DNA of 64,000 bases from Sternotherus odoratus. Taxonomy: Eukaryota > Chordata > Testudines > Kinosternidae. Within the stretch, counting starts at the first letter, position 1. Each line of letters starts with the position of its first letter. Below, piece by piece: positions 45,346-56,929 of this stretch. The position numbers and the translations under genes were made by a program. A model generated the notes under the pieces. It did no database searches. It saw only the letters and a program-made list of their open reading frames with translations, and was not told the origin of the DNA. The stretch spans positions 320,001 to 384,000 of the forward strand of contig JAVMKO010000163.1 of NCBI GenBank assembly GCA_032164245.1, read 5' to 3'.

Positions 45346-46007
45346 TGAGAGCTCCCACGAGGATCATGACTTTGATGGGAGCCCTGGGGGAACATAAACC
45401 CCCCTTTCAATTAACAGCTGAACTCACTGACCCACCATATCACAGAGACACCCAGCAGCAGCTGGTTTGCCAGGGCCTCTGCCCAGCATCCTGCACCACT
45501 TCCTGCCAGTGCCAGAGCTCACATGGCACTAGCTTGGCATGGATTGTACATGGCACCCGTAACACATTGGACAAGGCACCTCTGGGAGCTACACACCTAA
45601 CCTCCACTCTACCCGGCAAGTGCCTTGGCCAGCTTAGCCACGGTGCTGCTGTCTGGGACTTTTCTCCTCACTGCTCCATTCTTCATCATTGACCATCAAA
45701 AGGAAGGTGACAGGAGAGGAACTCGCCATTTCCTGCAAGCCCAGCAGAGATTGGCTGTCAGGATCTCTGTGCGTAGACATCCCCGGCCAATCACAAGGAC
45801 GTGTGCCGCTGGGACTCCCGCCTTCTCGGTGCCAGTCCCAGTAGCCTGTTCATCAAGTCCAGCCTGGGGATTTGATTCTTTCTAATGCTCCTCTTCAAAG
45901 AAGCCTTTTCCTTCGCCAGTGAGAACTTGGATTGTCAAGGGCGGGTTCTTCTGTTTCTGAGAAAGACACAGGAAAATGAGAGGAGAGCAGACAAAAGCCT
46001 GATAACA

Positions 46008-46081
46008 AGACACCACTGGGAGTTAAACCCAGGCTTTCCTGTTTACAAGACAGGTGCTTTAGCCAGGTAATCCATGGTCCC
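46008..46081 (-). pseudogene. tRNA-Thr(TGT), degraded
   Basis: Minus-strand 74 bp with anticodon stem-loop CCTGTCTTGTAAACAGG (TGT) intact. The acceptor 5' strand, D arm (ATTACCTGGC) and T loop (GGTTTAACTC) are altered. Probably inactive. Confidence 0.65.
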
Positions 46082-46488
46082 TTCCACTGAAGGACGTTTA
46101 AAACTGTCCCATTTGAGCTCTGACCCCAACAACCGACCAGCAGCCCCTAACCTCACCCTGGGTCTGCCCCAGCTGGTCACTCCTCACAAGTTGACCTAAC
46201 TCCTGTTCCAGCCCCAGATTCACCCCCTAATCATCCACTGCCCCTCAGAGCCACAGCTGTGGAGGGGTTGGAGGAGGGAGCTGTGACTCTAGGTTGGGAT
46301 CCTCTCTGCAGATGGCTGGCAGAAAGGGGGTGCTCAGCTCTGTCAGGGACCTTGCTCAGGTGCCTCACTGATGAGGGATGCAGATTTTTCTGTAAGGGGC
46401 ATAAAAATGGTCTTTGACGTCCAGGGTGATGGAAGGAATGTGCAATTATGAGAGGGACTAGCCATCCCTTGTGCTTTTAGTTTTAAGG

Positions 46489-46552
46489 GCCCCAGTGACC
46501 TAATGGATAAAGCATTGGCTTCTGATTGTGGGTTCAAGTCCCATCAAGGGTG
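46489..46552 (+). pseudogene. tRNA-Arg relic with anticodon-stem deletion
   Basis: GCCCCAGTGACCTAATGG and ATTGTGGGTTCAAGTCCCA match tRNA-Arg(TCT/CCT type). About nine bases are missing after the anticodon (GGCTTCTGATTG), removing the 3' side of the anticodon stem. It cannot make a normal tRNA. Confidence 0.75.
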
Positions 46553-47984
46553 AAAAACTATGGACTGTGAAAAAACCTTGGTTGAACATAGAATATGGTA
46601 TTTTGGGAACAGTCCCCCAGAAATGGATCTTCCACTTCACAAAAGTTTTTGAAACCCATTTGTAGCAAACACTTCATACTGGAGTTTGTCTGATAATAGA
46701 GGGATGAGGAGGGTTTACTCTAACACCTCAATGGGAAAACGGACTGAAAGAACAAGGCTGGCAGGAGGTTGAGTAGATGGAAGATCTACTTGCCCCAGTG
46801 GGTGGGATCCTGGGGTGAAGAGGCTGAATCAGGGCAGGATATTGGGACAGAGGGCAGGTGGGGACATGGTCTGAGCACCAGAGGCTCCTCAAGAGCTCTG
46901 TGCCATGGAGCTGCAAAGGGAGGTGCATCACATTCAGTGTTTCTTGCCTGGTTTGGGGAGGCTCGGCCTCCTGGAACCCCATATGGCCCACACTCACTGT
47001 CACTGGTAAATAGGGTCAGAGAAGACTCTGGGAGCCTGGGGTGTGAAATCACTGGATGAAACTGGCAGCCTGTGCCCAGCCCCTCTGCACCCAGGGGAGG
47101 GGCTCAGGGAGTAAATCCTCAGAAATATCACACCTGGGTTTGGAATGTCAGGTCCAGCAAACAAGTCCCTCTCTGGGTGTGAAGCGGGGGAGGGTGCTGG
47201 GGATGTCAGTGTGTGTGGGGAGGGGCTGTGAGAAGATGGTCACCTCCAGGCAGCAGGAGTCCCCTGACCTGGGAGTTCAACTTCATCCTCCCCCCAAGGT
47301 GCTTTGTGGGGCCCAGCATGGAGCTGCTGTCCCTGTCCCTGCAGTTTCCCTGGGAGTCACAAAGGGGTGTGTGAGGTTATGAGCCCCCAGAACAGCCTTG
47401 TGGGCACTCAGCCCTGTGGGGAATTCACTGTCTGTGGAGAAGCCCATCTAGGAATGGGAATTTCCAGTGGCATGATGGAGAAAAAAGAGTTAATGCTTTA
47501 GAACAGTCTGGGGGTGCTGGGGTGAAGGAGGGGACCCAGCTGTCAGTCTGCAGAATGGCCAACCCCAAACATTCAAAAACCCTGAGTCAGGCTCCCCAAA
47601 AATCATGAACTGGGCTTCAAAACAATGAGATTCTGTAATAATGGATTTGGGGATCTGTCTATTTGCCTTCTGTTTGATGAGCCTTTAGGGTACACTTGGG
47701 TCACATTTTGAATCTTTCTTCACAACCACAAGGGCCAGGAGAACTGCCCTGGCTCTCTGCTCAGCAGCAAAAAAAGTCAATTCCCCCCCAACCCGATGCA
47801 TCAGCCTGGAGCTCAGGACAGTGGTGGGGGTTTCTCCTTTCACTCCTGCTGGGGAGTGTGGGGATCCCAGGGGCATTTCTAGAAGACAACAGAAAGCTCC
47901 AGGTCAGATGACATTTTAATTTACAGTTGTTTATAATGTGATATAATCCTTCAATCCTAGTGTCACCAGCGATAACATGGCTTA
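46553..47984. other. Anonymous sequence, no gene
   Basis: Moderate-GC unique sequence. Open frames are short, unspliced and unfamiliar. No repeat family was recognised. Confidence 0.4.
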
Positions 47985-48160
47985 ATTAAATCATCCCAGC
48001 CAAGGCTTTGTGAATTCAGGACTTAAAAACCTGCAAGGATGGAGATTCCACCACCTCCCTAGGAAACCCATTCTAGTGCTTCATTGCCCTCCTAGTGACA
48101 TAGTGTTTCCTAATATCCAACCTAATTCTCTGCAGTCACTCTGAGCAAGAAGCTCTTAGT
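47985..48160 (-). mobile_element. CR1 LINE 3' fragment
   Basis: Contains GATTCCACCACCTCCCTAGG, AACCCATTC and AGTGTTTCCTAATATCC, as in the CR1 copy at 24560-24650. Non-coding 3' part only. Confidence 0.7.
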
Positions 48161-48197
48161 GACCAGGCTCCATCTCCCTTTGCCAGGTCCAGCATTG

Positions 48198-48268
48198 TTC
48201 CCTTGGGATCAAATTCACATTACTGGGCTTAGCAGGCTCATGCTTTAACCACTGAGGTATCCTGCTCT
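48198..48268 (-). mobile_element. tRNA-derived SINE head or tRNA relic
   Basis: Minus-strand tRNA-like sequence with a D arm (TACCTCAGTGGTTAAAGCATGAG), CTGCTAA loop and a degraded T arm (GTGAATTTGATCCC). It resembles the tRNA-related head of the turtle Cry I SINE family more than any tRNA gene here; the SINE body is not clear. Confidence 0.45.
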
Positions 48269-48409
48269 CCAAAATGTGGGGCAGACCTCCTAGGCGGGGC
48301 AAGGAGGCATATTTAGGGGGGCACCTCAGGGCCCAAGCCAGCCTCCAAGGAGGGCAGGGAAGGAGCACCACTCTGTCCCCAACTCTTCCCCAATCCAACC
48401 CGCAATCTG

Positions 48410-49800
48410 GCCCCCTTACTCCTCTTCATGCCCCTCTCCCCAGGAAGCCACTACCCCATTCCTATCCCTAGTTCTTGACCGTGGTTTCAGAGGGGCTGCA
48501 GACATGGAGAAGAGGCACAATGTGAAAAGTTTGGGGACCACTAAATGAGGGTGATGTCCTCAATCCCTTCTCTACAGTCCAATAAAAGGTATCCCTCACC
48601 CACTGGGGCCCTCCACCAGGACAGACTAGGGATGTTCTGCTGCCCTTCACTCAGGCAGGAAGGATAATAACATTTCATTGCACTCATGTGATTTGCAACC
48701 AACACCAGCCAAAACTGGACATTATGGCAAAGTGCCCCCCCCCCATGCTGCATACCTGGGCAAAACAGGCATCTCTGTGCAAACACGGTCTGTTCCCAAA
48801 GACTTTCCTCCAGCTCATCACTAGATGTGAGGTGGGAGCTCATTAAGACCCTGATTACACTTAGTATTTACAAACTCCTTATTGTCCCTACGTCTGCTGA
48901 ACTTAGATTTCTCCTTCTGACCTTAACTACACAGCTCAGATGAGGTGGCCGAGTGGTTAAGGCGATGGACTGCTAATCCATTGTGTTCTGCACGCATGGG
49001 TTCAAATCCCATCCTCATCGGCTACATTTACTGTTCTATAAACAACTGTCTTCATAATTGGTACAAAAACAGACCAAACCATGTTGCCTCCTGCAAACAG
49101 AAACCTTCTCCACTTCCTTTGCTTTAAATAAAATATCTCTGGAACCCTTCTGTCCAGCAGACTTGGCAGCAAGGAGGGTTGGGTTCAATATCTAGGTGTC
49201 TGTTCCAATAACACAATGCAAAACTGGCTCAAGCCCTCACCCAATGACCTGGGACAAATATATACCAACCCCCATGTACCTCTAAGAGGCAATACTTCCC
49301 CTCTTGGAAGCTCGGAGTCTGAGTGTAGCAAAAGCCTTTTCATAAGAGAGAAACAATGTGGCCTTATGTTGAGGAAACTCAAAAAACAGGATTCATAACA
49401 CAAACGATGAGCAAAAAACCCACCCCAAGTAAATACCCCACCCCAAGTGACTCTTCTTTTGGTTCGCGAGTCCAGCAACCCAAAAGTCACGCAGAGTCCC
49501 AACAACACTGAGGGCTCTGTCAAGGTCATTGCAGCCCCAGAGTTCAAACGTTCATCTGCAGAGTTTTATGCCCCCCCCCCCAGCCTGTGTGGAAATAGGG
49601 GAGGGCAAAGGGTGCCTTACTTATTGCGATGGCCAACTGACCCCCTCTTCATGGGGTTCTGCCTCAGCCTTCACCACAAACTGCTGCTCTCCAACAACTA
49701 CTCCTCTCCAGTAGCCATCCTGTGAGATGAGTTCTCTGCTAACTGCTCACGAATATATCTCCATTCCCCCCTCCTATTTAAGACAGTATGCAGTGATTTT
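48410..49800. repeat. Direct segmental duplication, copy B (partner 26695-28100)
   Basis: Carries the better-preserved tRNA-Ser(GCT). It lacks the two MITE insertions of copy A, so it shows the pre-insertion state. Confidence 0.8.
48939..49020 (+). tRNA. tRNA-Ser(GCT)
   Basis: 82 bp: GATGAGG/CCTCATC acceptor, TGGCCGAGTGGTTAAGGC D arm, ATGGACTGCTAATCCAT anticodon arm (GCT), long variable arm and T arm ATGGGTTCAAATCCCAT. All stems pair. The B box has lost its CpG and no T run follows closely, so expression is uncertain. Confidence 0.85.
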
Positions 49801-50029
49801 AGCTTATATTAGGGTAACAGTAACATCATTAACCACAAACACACTCTCCTCATGGTCCAGCCAGAAGGGAAATGAGCAGGAATTCTTGCTGTTCAGCCAT
49901 GGACACACTTACACAATGGCACAGCAGTGAGTGTGTTGTGGAAGCTGATCTGAGGAAACAATTGGAAATGATCACTCAGTCATTACAAATTATACAAGTA
50001 GAATGTAATGACAAAGGGCCATAGAGCAA

Positions 50030-50111
50030 GTAGTTGTGGCCCAGTGGTTAAGGCGATGGACTAGAAATCCATTGGGGTTTCCCCGCACAGGTTTGAATCC
50101 TGTCAACTACA
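50030..50111 (+). tRNA. tRNA-Ser(AGA)
   Basis: 82 bp with acceptor GTAGTTG/CAACTAC, ATGGACTAGAAATCCAT anticodon arm (AGA), variable arm and T arm CAGGTTTGAATCCTG. All stems pair. It is the best-kept of four related Ser units; its 5' flank of about 190 bp is also found at 57900-58100 and inverted at 32852-33055. Confidence 0.85.
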
Positions 50112-51240
50112 AAGGAGATTGTGGTTCTTCAGTTTCAGTTCCTGAGTATCCTTTGTATCAAAGGGAGCTAGGTCTTGTCTCACTCTCTGGCTATGTCTAC
50201 ACTATAAATTTATACCACCTTAGTTGAAATGCTTTAATTCAACCCTGTGCTCCTTGTGTCACTAGAGTCCATCCACTCTAGCAGCTCTTGCATTGCCCCA
50301 GAGAGCAGTGCACTGTGGGTAGCTATCACACTGTACAAATGGCTGCAGGGTGCTCTGGGAAGGGTTTGCAATGGCTCATTGGCTGGTACAGCATCACATG
50401 ATGCAGGTTTTTCTATCCCATTGTTCCAAGGGTATCCTACTAGATTGCCAGCTGATTTTCAACTGAAGTGTGTGTTGGGGGACAGAGAGTGTGTAACAAT
50501 GTGTGTGGGGGAGACAGTGTGTGCCTTGAAGAGAGAATGTGTTGACACAGAGTCTCTAAGTTCACACAGCTGCTGGAAACAACCAGTCCAGAGGCAGGGG
50601 GAGGGGGACAGCCCTGACATCAGCCCCCTGCTTCCCTCACTGGCTCAGCACAGCTCATCAGTCTCTGAAACATACACACACATGCTGCTGTCTTTCTGGC
50701 TGTGTCGGGGCACTGGAATGGGGGGCGGGGGGAGGGTTAGCAGGCCATGGCCCCAGCACTTTTTACTCCCCATAATGATGAAGGATGGAGGGGGGACAAG
50801 GTGGCATCTTTGGGGGAAGAGGTGTTCTGGGGGGGGTGTTGTCTGGGGGGTAGGGCAGGGCCTCAGGCAGAAGGGGTGATGTGGTGTTGGGCCCGCAGGG
50901 AGTGCGGGGGCACAATGAGTGAGGGGACTTGGGGAAGGGGTGTCATAGGGGTTCCACAGTTCAAATGCCAGTGGCACAAATGGCTCATTGTGGCTGTCAG
51001 AAGCTGTGGGCGGCTCTTTCATAGACCCTGAGGTCTGAGTCCTGCTTTGTGCACCGGGTTTCAAAATGAAAATCCTAAACCACCCTTTAAAATAGCAAGT
51101 GCCCCACGACATGTTATTTTCCCTGCCCCAAAGCAGACAGACCCATGGAGAGATGCCAGTGAGGCCATGGTAATACTCCACTGAACGTTCACCATTTCCA
51201 CCTGCTAAACTCCCTCCCCACCTTGTGGACTCCTAGGGCA
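50112..51240. other. Anonymous sequence with MITE-like start
   Basis: 50190-50350 holds GGCTATGTCTACACTATAAA and further MITE-like sequence. 50990-51190 is a direct duplicate of 44620-44850 (GGCTCATTGTGGCTG). No gene. Confidence 0.4.
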
Positions 51241-51640
51241 GGACATTGAGCCTGAGACGAGAGGCCTGCACTGCAACTTTACAACCCTCTGAGCCTGAGT
51301 TAGCTGACCTGGGCCAGCCAGGGGTGTTTTATTGCAGCCTAGACATATGCCAATCTTATGTCTACACTGCCATGAACACGCCAAAGGCTCTTGTCTCAAA
51401 GCCAGGATCAGCTGATGCAGGCTTGTGCTGCAGGGCTTTACAATTCTAGTGTAGAAGCTTGAGCTTAAACCCAGCCTCTGAGAGCCCACGAGGGGGGAGG
51501 GTCTCTGAGCCCAGGCTACAGCCTGAGCCCAAATGTCTACACTGCAATTTTTAGCCCCACAACCTGATCCAGGCCAGCCAGGCTACAGGCCTCTTATCCC
51601 AGTAGAGATGCACTCTAAGGGTCTGACTCCATCGCAATGT
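51241..51640. mobile_element. MITE-like cluster (TGTCTACACTGCA family)
   Basis: Repeated TGTCTACACTGC and inverted GCAG.CTAGACAT segments near 51265-51345, 51359 and 51535, with CTGACCTGGGCCAGCCAGG inside. Two or three overlapping copies; boundaries uncertain. Confidence 0.45.
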
Positions 51641-51834
51641 GAGCCCAGGGTTAGTAGAGTCACATCACCAGCCCCATGGTTTGTGAACTGAAGGGTTGAG
51701 TGTCTGCAATACCCAGTTCAGAAGTGTTTAAACCATAAGAGCAGCCATACTGGGCTGGATCCAAAGGTTCATCTAGCTCTGTATCTTGTCCTCTGACAGG
51801 AGCCAATACCAGGTGCCCCAACAGCCAAACAACA

Positions 51835-51908
51835 AAACACCACTGGGAATTGAACCCAGGATCTCCTGTTTACAGAACAGGTGCTTTAACCTACTAATCC
51901 ATGGTGCC
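51835..51908 (-). tRNA. tRNA-Thr(TGT)
   Basis: Minus-strand 74 bp. The acceptor GGCACCA/TGGTGTT pairs with two wobbles, the anticodon stem-loop reads CCTGTTCTGTAAACAGG (TGT) and the T arm is CTGGGTTCAATTCCCAG. The D arm (GGATTAGTAGGTTAAAGC) has drifted. Borderline functional. Confidence 0.65.
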
Positions 51909-53005
51909 TGCTGCCATTCTGCATGCTTACTGCTTGCTGGATTCTGCATAGTGCCTGCTGCCTGCTGAAATCAGCAAAGCACAGGAGCAGGGGAAGTTTC
52001 ACTCCGGGGGGGGGGGGTGATTCTTTGGTCAAGTCTACACTACAAAATTAAGTCAATGTAACTGCCCTATGTATGGTACCTCACTGGAGCATTCCTACTT
52101 GTACATGATCCACTCCATGGAGCAATATTTCAGTAAACAATTGGTAGTGGCATTCATGATAGGTCTCCTGTTTTAATTTGGGGTAACCTGACCAAACATC
52201 TACTCTTCTATCTCTAACAATGTGTGCTGAATTCAGAGCACTAGTCATTTACATACCATTTACATATCCTTCTAAGCAATCTTTAAAGTTAGGCCATCAG
52301 TCAGGTCAGTCCCTAAGTTCATTAACTCTTTCTGGCCCTGTCACCTGTCAATGAGATTCTATATCACACTCAGAACTCACACCCTCCCCCTCTCTTTGAG
52401 GATTCCTCCCTTCACTGGTGTGTAGAGAAATTTGTTCATCCTTTCTGGGCACATGAAGTCTGAGAGCACAGAGCAGCATCCACCCCTACAGCTAGGCAAT
52501 AAGCATTTCCCACAGCCTGGAGCTGTTCCAGTTCCTTGGGGACAGGCCTATCGGCCCCCAGACACTTCTTATTGCCCCAGCTAAGGTGTTGGGTTCCTTC
52601 GGGGTAGAGTGGAGCAGATGTTCATTTTCCTGTTCACCCTCTTCTGGGGTGTGAAAATCGGGGAGGCAGAATCCCCACTTCTCTCCCTAAATGGCATCCA
52701 GTGGGGAAGCCAGGACAACAGGGTGAGACAGCAAGTGGTGGCCAGACTCTCACCAGCAGCTTCTAGTCTAGGTCAGGGACCAACTCAACTTCCTCTCCAC
52801 ACCACTAGCCCCCAGTCTGCTTCTACCACTAGGCCAACTGGGAACTAAGGCAGGAATGGGGTGAGGAATCAAGTCAAGCTGAGCAAGGCAGGCAAGAGCA
52901 ACTCTTGTCTTCATAGGCTGCTCACAGGGATGTTCTCTTGGTGGGCCATGCCTGACAAAACATCCCAGACAGAGAAACAGCAGCCCAAACCCCTATGGTG
53001 CATCC
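51909..53005. other. Anonymous sequence with short MITE piece
   Basis: A fragment TTGGTCAAGTCTACACTAC at about 52023 belongs to the MITE type above. Otherwise nothing was recognised. Confidence 0.4.
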
Positions 53006-53078
53006 GCCAAAGTAGCTCAGTTGGGAGAGCATTAGACTGAAGATCTAAAGGTCCCTGGTTCAATCCCGGGCTTTGGCA
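53006..53078 (+). tRNA. tRNA-Phe(GAA)
   Basis: 73 bp with a perfect acceptor GCCAAAG/CTTTGGC, D arm GTAGCTCAGTTGGGAGAGC, anticodon arm TTAGACTGAAGATCTAA (GAA) and T arm CCTGGTTCAATCCCGGG. One of the most intact genes of the cluster, despite B-box CpG loss. Confidence 0.9.
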
Positions 53079-53329
53079 AGTCCTTTCATCTATCATTGTG
53101 TATGAGTGGATTGTTCTCTGGAAGTGTTGTGGCACCTTTCCCTGAGGCCAAGTCCCTGATTTTAAGCTCCCCAGCAGGAGCTCAGGCACTAACTTTCCCT
53201 GGTGCCAGTGGGTACTTGCATCCCCCTGTTACTCTTCACATTTACCATGCAAGGACCAAAAGTGGGTGGAGCTCTGACTAGGGAGGACATTACTACTGGA
53301 CTTTGTGCTCTGTGGCACTGGTTACCCTG

Positions 53330-53990
53330 GTATTAGTGTTAATGGTCCCCAGGTAAGGTGTGAAAGGAAAGATCAATGGAAGGAATTGGCTCCTTTCCTG
53401 GGGACATCACAGATTTGGTGTTGGGGGGGATTTTAATTGTGCCATCCGGCCTGAAGACCTGTTTTCTTGATCATCAGAGGAAAGGTTTTTACAATGAGCA
53501 TCACCTGGGTCAGGTGTGTGGACCTGTAGTGAAACCTTTGGAGCTTGGGTGGTAGCCTCCTATTCCTCTCACCCAAGTTGGCACCAGCCACATATGGGGT
53601 ACAACTACACCAGGAGTCGAATTAAGGAGAGCACGTTGACAGCCCAGTGCAGGGTAGTGCCAATGGACTGTTCGGATCATGCAGATCTCACCATGTGCCT
53701 CAATTCCCTGACCAAGGCCAGAGGATACTGGAAGCTGAACATCCAGAGTCTGCAAGATAAAGGAGCGAGGCAGCGAGTCCTCATGGTGTTGGCAGAACAG
53801 GAAAGCATCAGAAGGTTCTACGGCAACCAGGGGGATTGGTGGGAGTCAGTGAGGGAGGAGTTGGTAGCTTTGTTCTGGGGGGTCAAACAAACACCACAAC
53901 CTTTAATAAACCAACAGTGCCAAGTCCTGCAGTGTCCTGTGGGATTTCCACCAGACCATCCAGGCAGGGGAGCATGTCAGCGGGTGACTG
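53330..53990 (+). mobile_element. Tx1-clade LINE fragment (endonuclease to RT linker)
   Basis: The plus strand near 53420 encodes GGDFNCAIRPED, the GGDFNC motif of LINE apurinic-type endonucleases. After a frame break come YTRSRI, MDCSDHADLT (the SDH motif that ends the endonuclease) and the linker YWKLNIQSLQD ... WWESVREELV. Stops and frameshifts show it is dead. An inverted partial copy lies at about 55290-55640. Confidence 0.65.
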
Positions 53991-54497
53991 CATGACCAGA
54001 TGATGTGACAGCTGGCTGAGCTCCAGGAGATGAGTCTGCAGCTGGCTGAGATGAGTAGGACACCGAGTGAAGGGCGGGGCAGCCTCCCCAGACATTTCTG
54101 AGACCTGCAGTGAACAGAGCCAAAGCAGAGGGATGGGGGGATTGAGGGCAGGACCCCCAGATATGGTAGAGCAGGACTATAGTAGATGGAGGAGGAGAGA
54201 GTGTTCTGTGAGAGGAAGCCACTGGTAAGAAGCAATAAAAGTTGTTTGCAAGCCAGCCAGCTGAGAGACATGGGTACCCAGGGAAAGTTTCTCCCTAGCT
54301 GGTCCCATGGTGTAATGGTCAGCACTCAGGACTCTGAATCCTGTGATCTGAGTTCAAATCTCAGTGGGGCCTTCTAACAATAAATTAATTTGTTGAAAAC
54401 CTTTGGAGCTTGATGTCCTGATTTCCCTTAATCTGGGTGAACCACAGTTACTTCTTTTCCTTCCCACAGGGCAAGTGATGTACACTGCAGGTTGCTT
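53520..54497. repeat. Local palindrome, left arm
   Basis: Reverse-complement match to 54727-55640. It carries part of the Tx1 fragment and tRNA-Gln(CTG). The innermost shared segment CCCACAGGGCAAGTGATG lies at 54464-54481 and is matched inverted at 54744-54761. The loop between the arms is about 230 bp. Confidence 0.85.
54301..54372 (+). tRNA. tRNA-Gln(CTG)
   Basis: 72 bp with acceptor GGTCCCA/TGGGGCC, D arm GGTGTAATGGTCAGCA, anticodon arm CAGGACTCTGAATCCTG (CTG) and T arm CTGAGTTCAAATCTCAG. All stems pair. Confidence 0.9.
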
Positions 54498-54726
54498 TTC
54501 ATCCATCTGGTTCTGATTCAGCCTGGCCCTGGCTCCCCTTTCTTCAAGTGCCATGTGGGCAAGAGGAAGAGCGTGGCAGCTGCAGGGACCACAGTTGTGG
54601 CCATCAGGTGAAGCATGAGAAACACAACCAGCCGGTCGACCCCCAGGAATCTCAGGCCAGATTGTTAAGTTCTAGGACCCCAACCTAGAGCAGCCATCCT
54701 GTCGAACCAGCTGGATTAATAACCTA

Positions 54727-55640
54727 TCTGCAGTGCGCATCACTTGCCCTGTGGGAAGGAAAAGAGCTGACTCTGGTTCACCCGGAGAAAGGGCAGCCAG
54801 TATATTACACTGAAAGGGTTGATAAATTATCTTATTGCCAGGAGACCCCACTGAGATTTGAACTCAGATCACAGGATTCAAAGTCCTAAGTGCTGCCCAT
54901 TACACCATGGGACCTGCTATGGGGTAGCTGTCCCTTGACCCCCATGACTCTCAGCTGGCTGGCTTGCACTCAGCATTTATTGCTTCCCACCAGCGTTTTC
55001 TCCTCCATCAACTATACTCCTGTGCTACCATATCTGGGGGTCCTGCCCTCAGTCCCCACATCCCCCTACTTTGGCTCTGTTCCCTCCAGGCCTCAGAAAT
55101 GTCTGGGGAGGCTGCCCCTCCCTTCACTTGGTGTCCCACTCATCTCAGCCAGCTGCAGACTCCTATATGGGAGCTCAGCCAGCTATTGGTTCATCTGGTC
55201 ATTCAGTCACCCACTGACCTGCTCCCCTGCCTGGCTGGTCTGGTGGAAATCCCACAGGACAGTGCAGGACTTGGTACTGTTGGTTTATTAAAGGTTGTGG
55301 TGTTTGCTCGACCCCTGGAACAAAGCTCCCAACTCCTCCCTCACCGACTCCCACCAATCCCCCTGGTTGCCGTAGACCCCTCTGATGTTTTCCTGTTCTG
55401 CCAACACCATCAGGACTCACGGCCCCGCTCCTTTATCTTGCAGACTCTGGATGTTCAGTTTCCAGTATCCTCTGGCCTTGGTCAGGGAATTGAGGTGCAC
55501 GGTGAGAGCTGCGTGATCCGAACAGTCCATTGGCACTGCCCTGCACTGGGCTGTCAACGGTCTCTCCTTCATGGAAATCTGGTCAATGCCATTCCTGGTG
55601 CACCCCATTGGCGACTGGTGTCAGCTTGGGTCAGAGGAAT
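54727..55640. repeat. Local palindrome, right arm
   Basis: Inverted copy of 53520-54497. It holds tRNA-Gln(TTG) on the minus strand and a part of the Tx1 fragment. Single-base differences between the arms change the tRNA-Gln anticodon from CTG to TTG. Confidence 0.85.
54843..54914 (-). tRNA. tRNA-Gln(TTG)
   Basis: Minus-strand 72 bp with acceptor GGTCCCA/TGGGGTC, anticodon arm TAGGACTTTGAATCCTG (TTG) and T arm CTGAGTTCAAATCTCAG. It is the palindromic partner of tRNA-Gln(CTG). The D loop reads GGGCAGCA and the anticodon stem has one mismatch. Confidence 0.8.
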
Positions 55641-56129
55641 AGCATGCACAGCATGGGGCAGGATCATTGCCTGTGGGTGGGGGGCCCCTGTGCTGGAGGA
55701 GGGTCCCACTGGAAAATGAAAGGTTCTGAGGTGGAAGGGCAGGCTCAGGGTCAGCCTGCCCTGGCAGTAGCAGCAGAGGGGGGGCACTAGGACCCTGCGA
55801 TGGCAGTTGCTGCAGGGAGGCAGCATAGAGCTGCAGGGGAGAGACAGGGATGCTCAGCTCCAGAGCAGAGGGAGGGGCCGTGGCCGCAAGGGAGGGGCAG
55901 GGACACTCAGGGAGATGGGTGGGGTGACAGGCAGGGCTGGGGGAGAGACCCAGCTCTGAACATTGGTGGAGCTGGGACCCTGGGCCCTGAATCTTGCTGG
56001 AGCCCAGGCACCAGGGGCCCAGATAATTCGCTGCCCCTGCCAGGATCCACACTAGCACCTTGTGAGCTCTAGTGCTGCCAGGCAGATGTGCCGGGTGTGA
56101 GGGAGCAGCCTTAGCAGCCCTAAATGTGT
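55641..56129. other. Anonymous GC-rich sequence
   Basis: No gene recognised. The right end, from about 56040, begins the direct duplication of 36300-36560 around the tRNA-Asn copies. Confidence 0.4.
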
Positions 56130-56203
56130 GTCTCTGTGGTGCAATGGCTCAGCGTGTTTGAGTTCTAACCACAGCGTTGCTGGTAGAAGCCCACCCAGGG
56201 ATG
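56130..56203 (+). pseudogene. tRNA-Asn relic
   Basis: Matches tRNA-Asn at 36407 with its flanks (direct duplication, about 56040-56310 against 36300-36560). The anticodon loop is GTTCTAA, the T arm reads GGTAGAAGCC and the acceptor is broken. Inactive. Confidence 0.75.
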
Positions 56204-56929
56204 TTAATCGCCCCCGCCTCTCAAAGATCTGCTCAGAGTGTTAAGAGCCTCTTTTGCTGCCTGAAAACCATCCCTTGTGCCCTCAGTGGTTTCAGCTGGT
56301 GGCCCGTAGAGTGCGCTGGGGACACGCCTCAGAAATCCAGGCTGCAGGCTCAGGCTTAATCCACAAGGCCGAGCACAAAACCTTCAGCCTGGCACGTTTT
56401 GCGCCCTTCCCGCTTCTGCCCCAAGTCACAAGGAAGAACTGGATGAGAGACGCCAGCTCCAAAACTGCCTCCTTCCCACTTTGTAGGCTGCTGGGATGTT
56501 ATTAATATGAACTGGGACCGTATCGATCATTGATCTGGGAGAGTGGCGAAAGCGGGGGAAGGGCCAGGAATAACCTCCCCTACTGGGAGCTCAGGCGCAC
56601 ACTGCTGAGCCTCTGGGAAAGCAGGGGAGGGCAAGGAGCTGTTCCCCCTGCCAGAGGAGTCCTTCCCATGACCTCCCTAGCGCATCTCCCTGCTCTCCCA
56701 GAGCCTCAGTGTCTGGTGTCTGAGCTCCCTGCAGGGGGAGGCTCCTCCCAGCGCCTTTCCCCAGGCACCTTCCCCCGCTATCCAGGAGCTTCAGCAATGC
56801 TCCAGGAGCACAGGGCAAGGCCCTGGGAGCAGCCTCCCTGCAGGGAGCTCAGGCAACTGAGGCTGGGGCTCTGGGGGGGCAGGGGAGGGGCCGAGAGCAG
56901 CCTCCCTTGCCAAGCCCTGGTGGGCCAGT

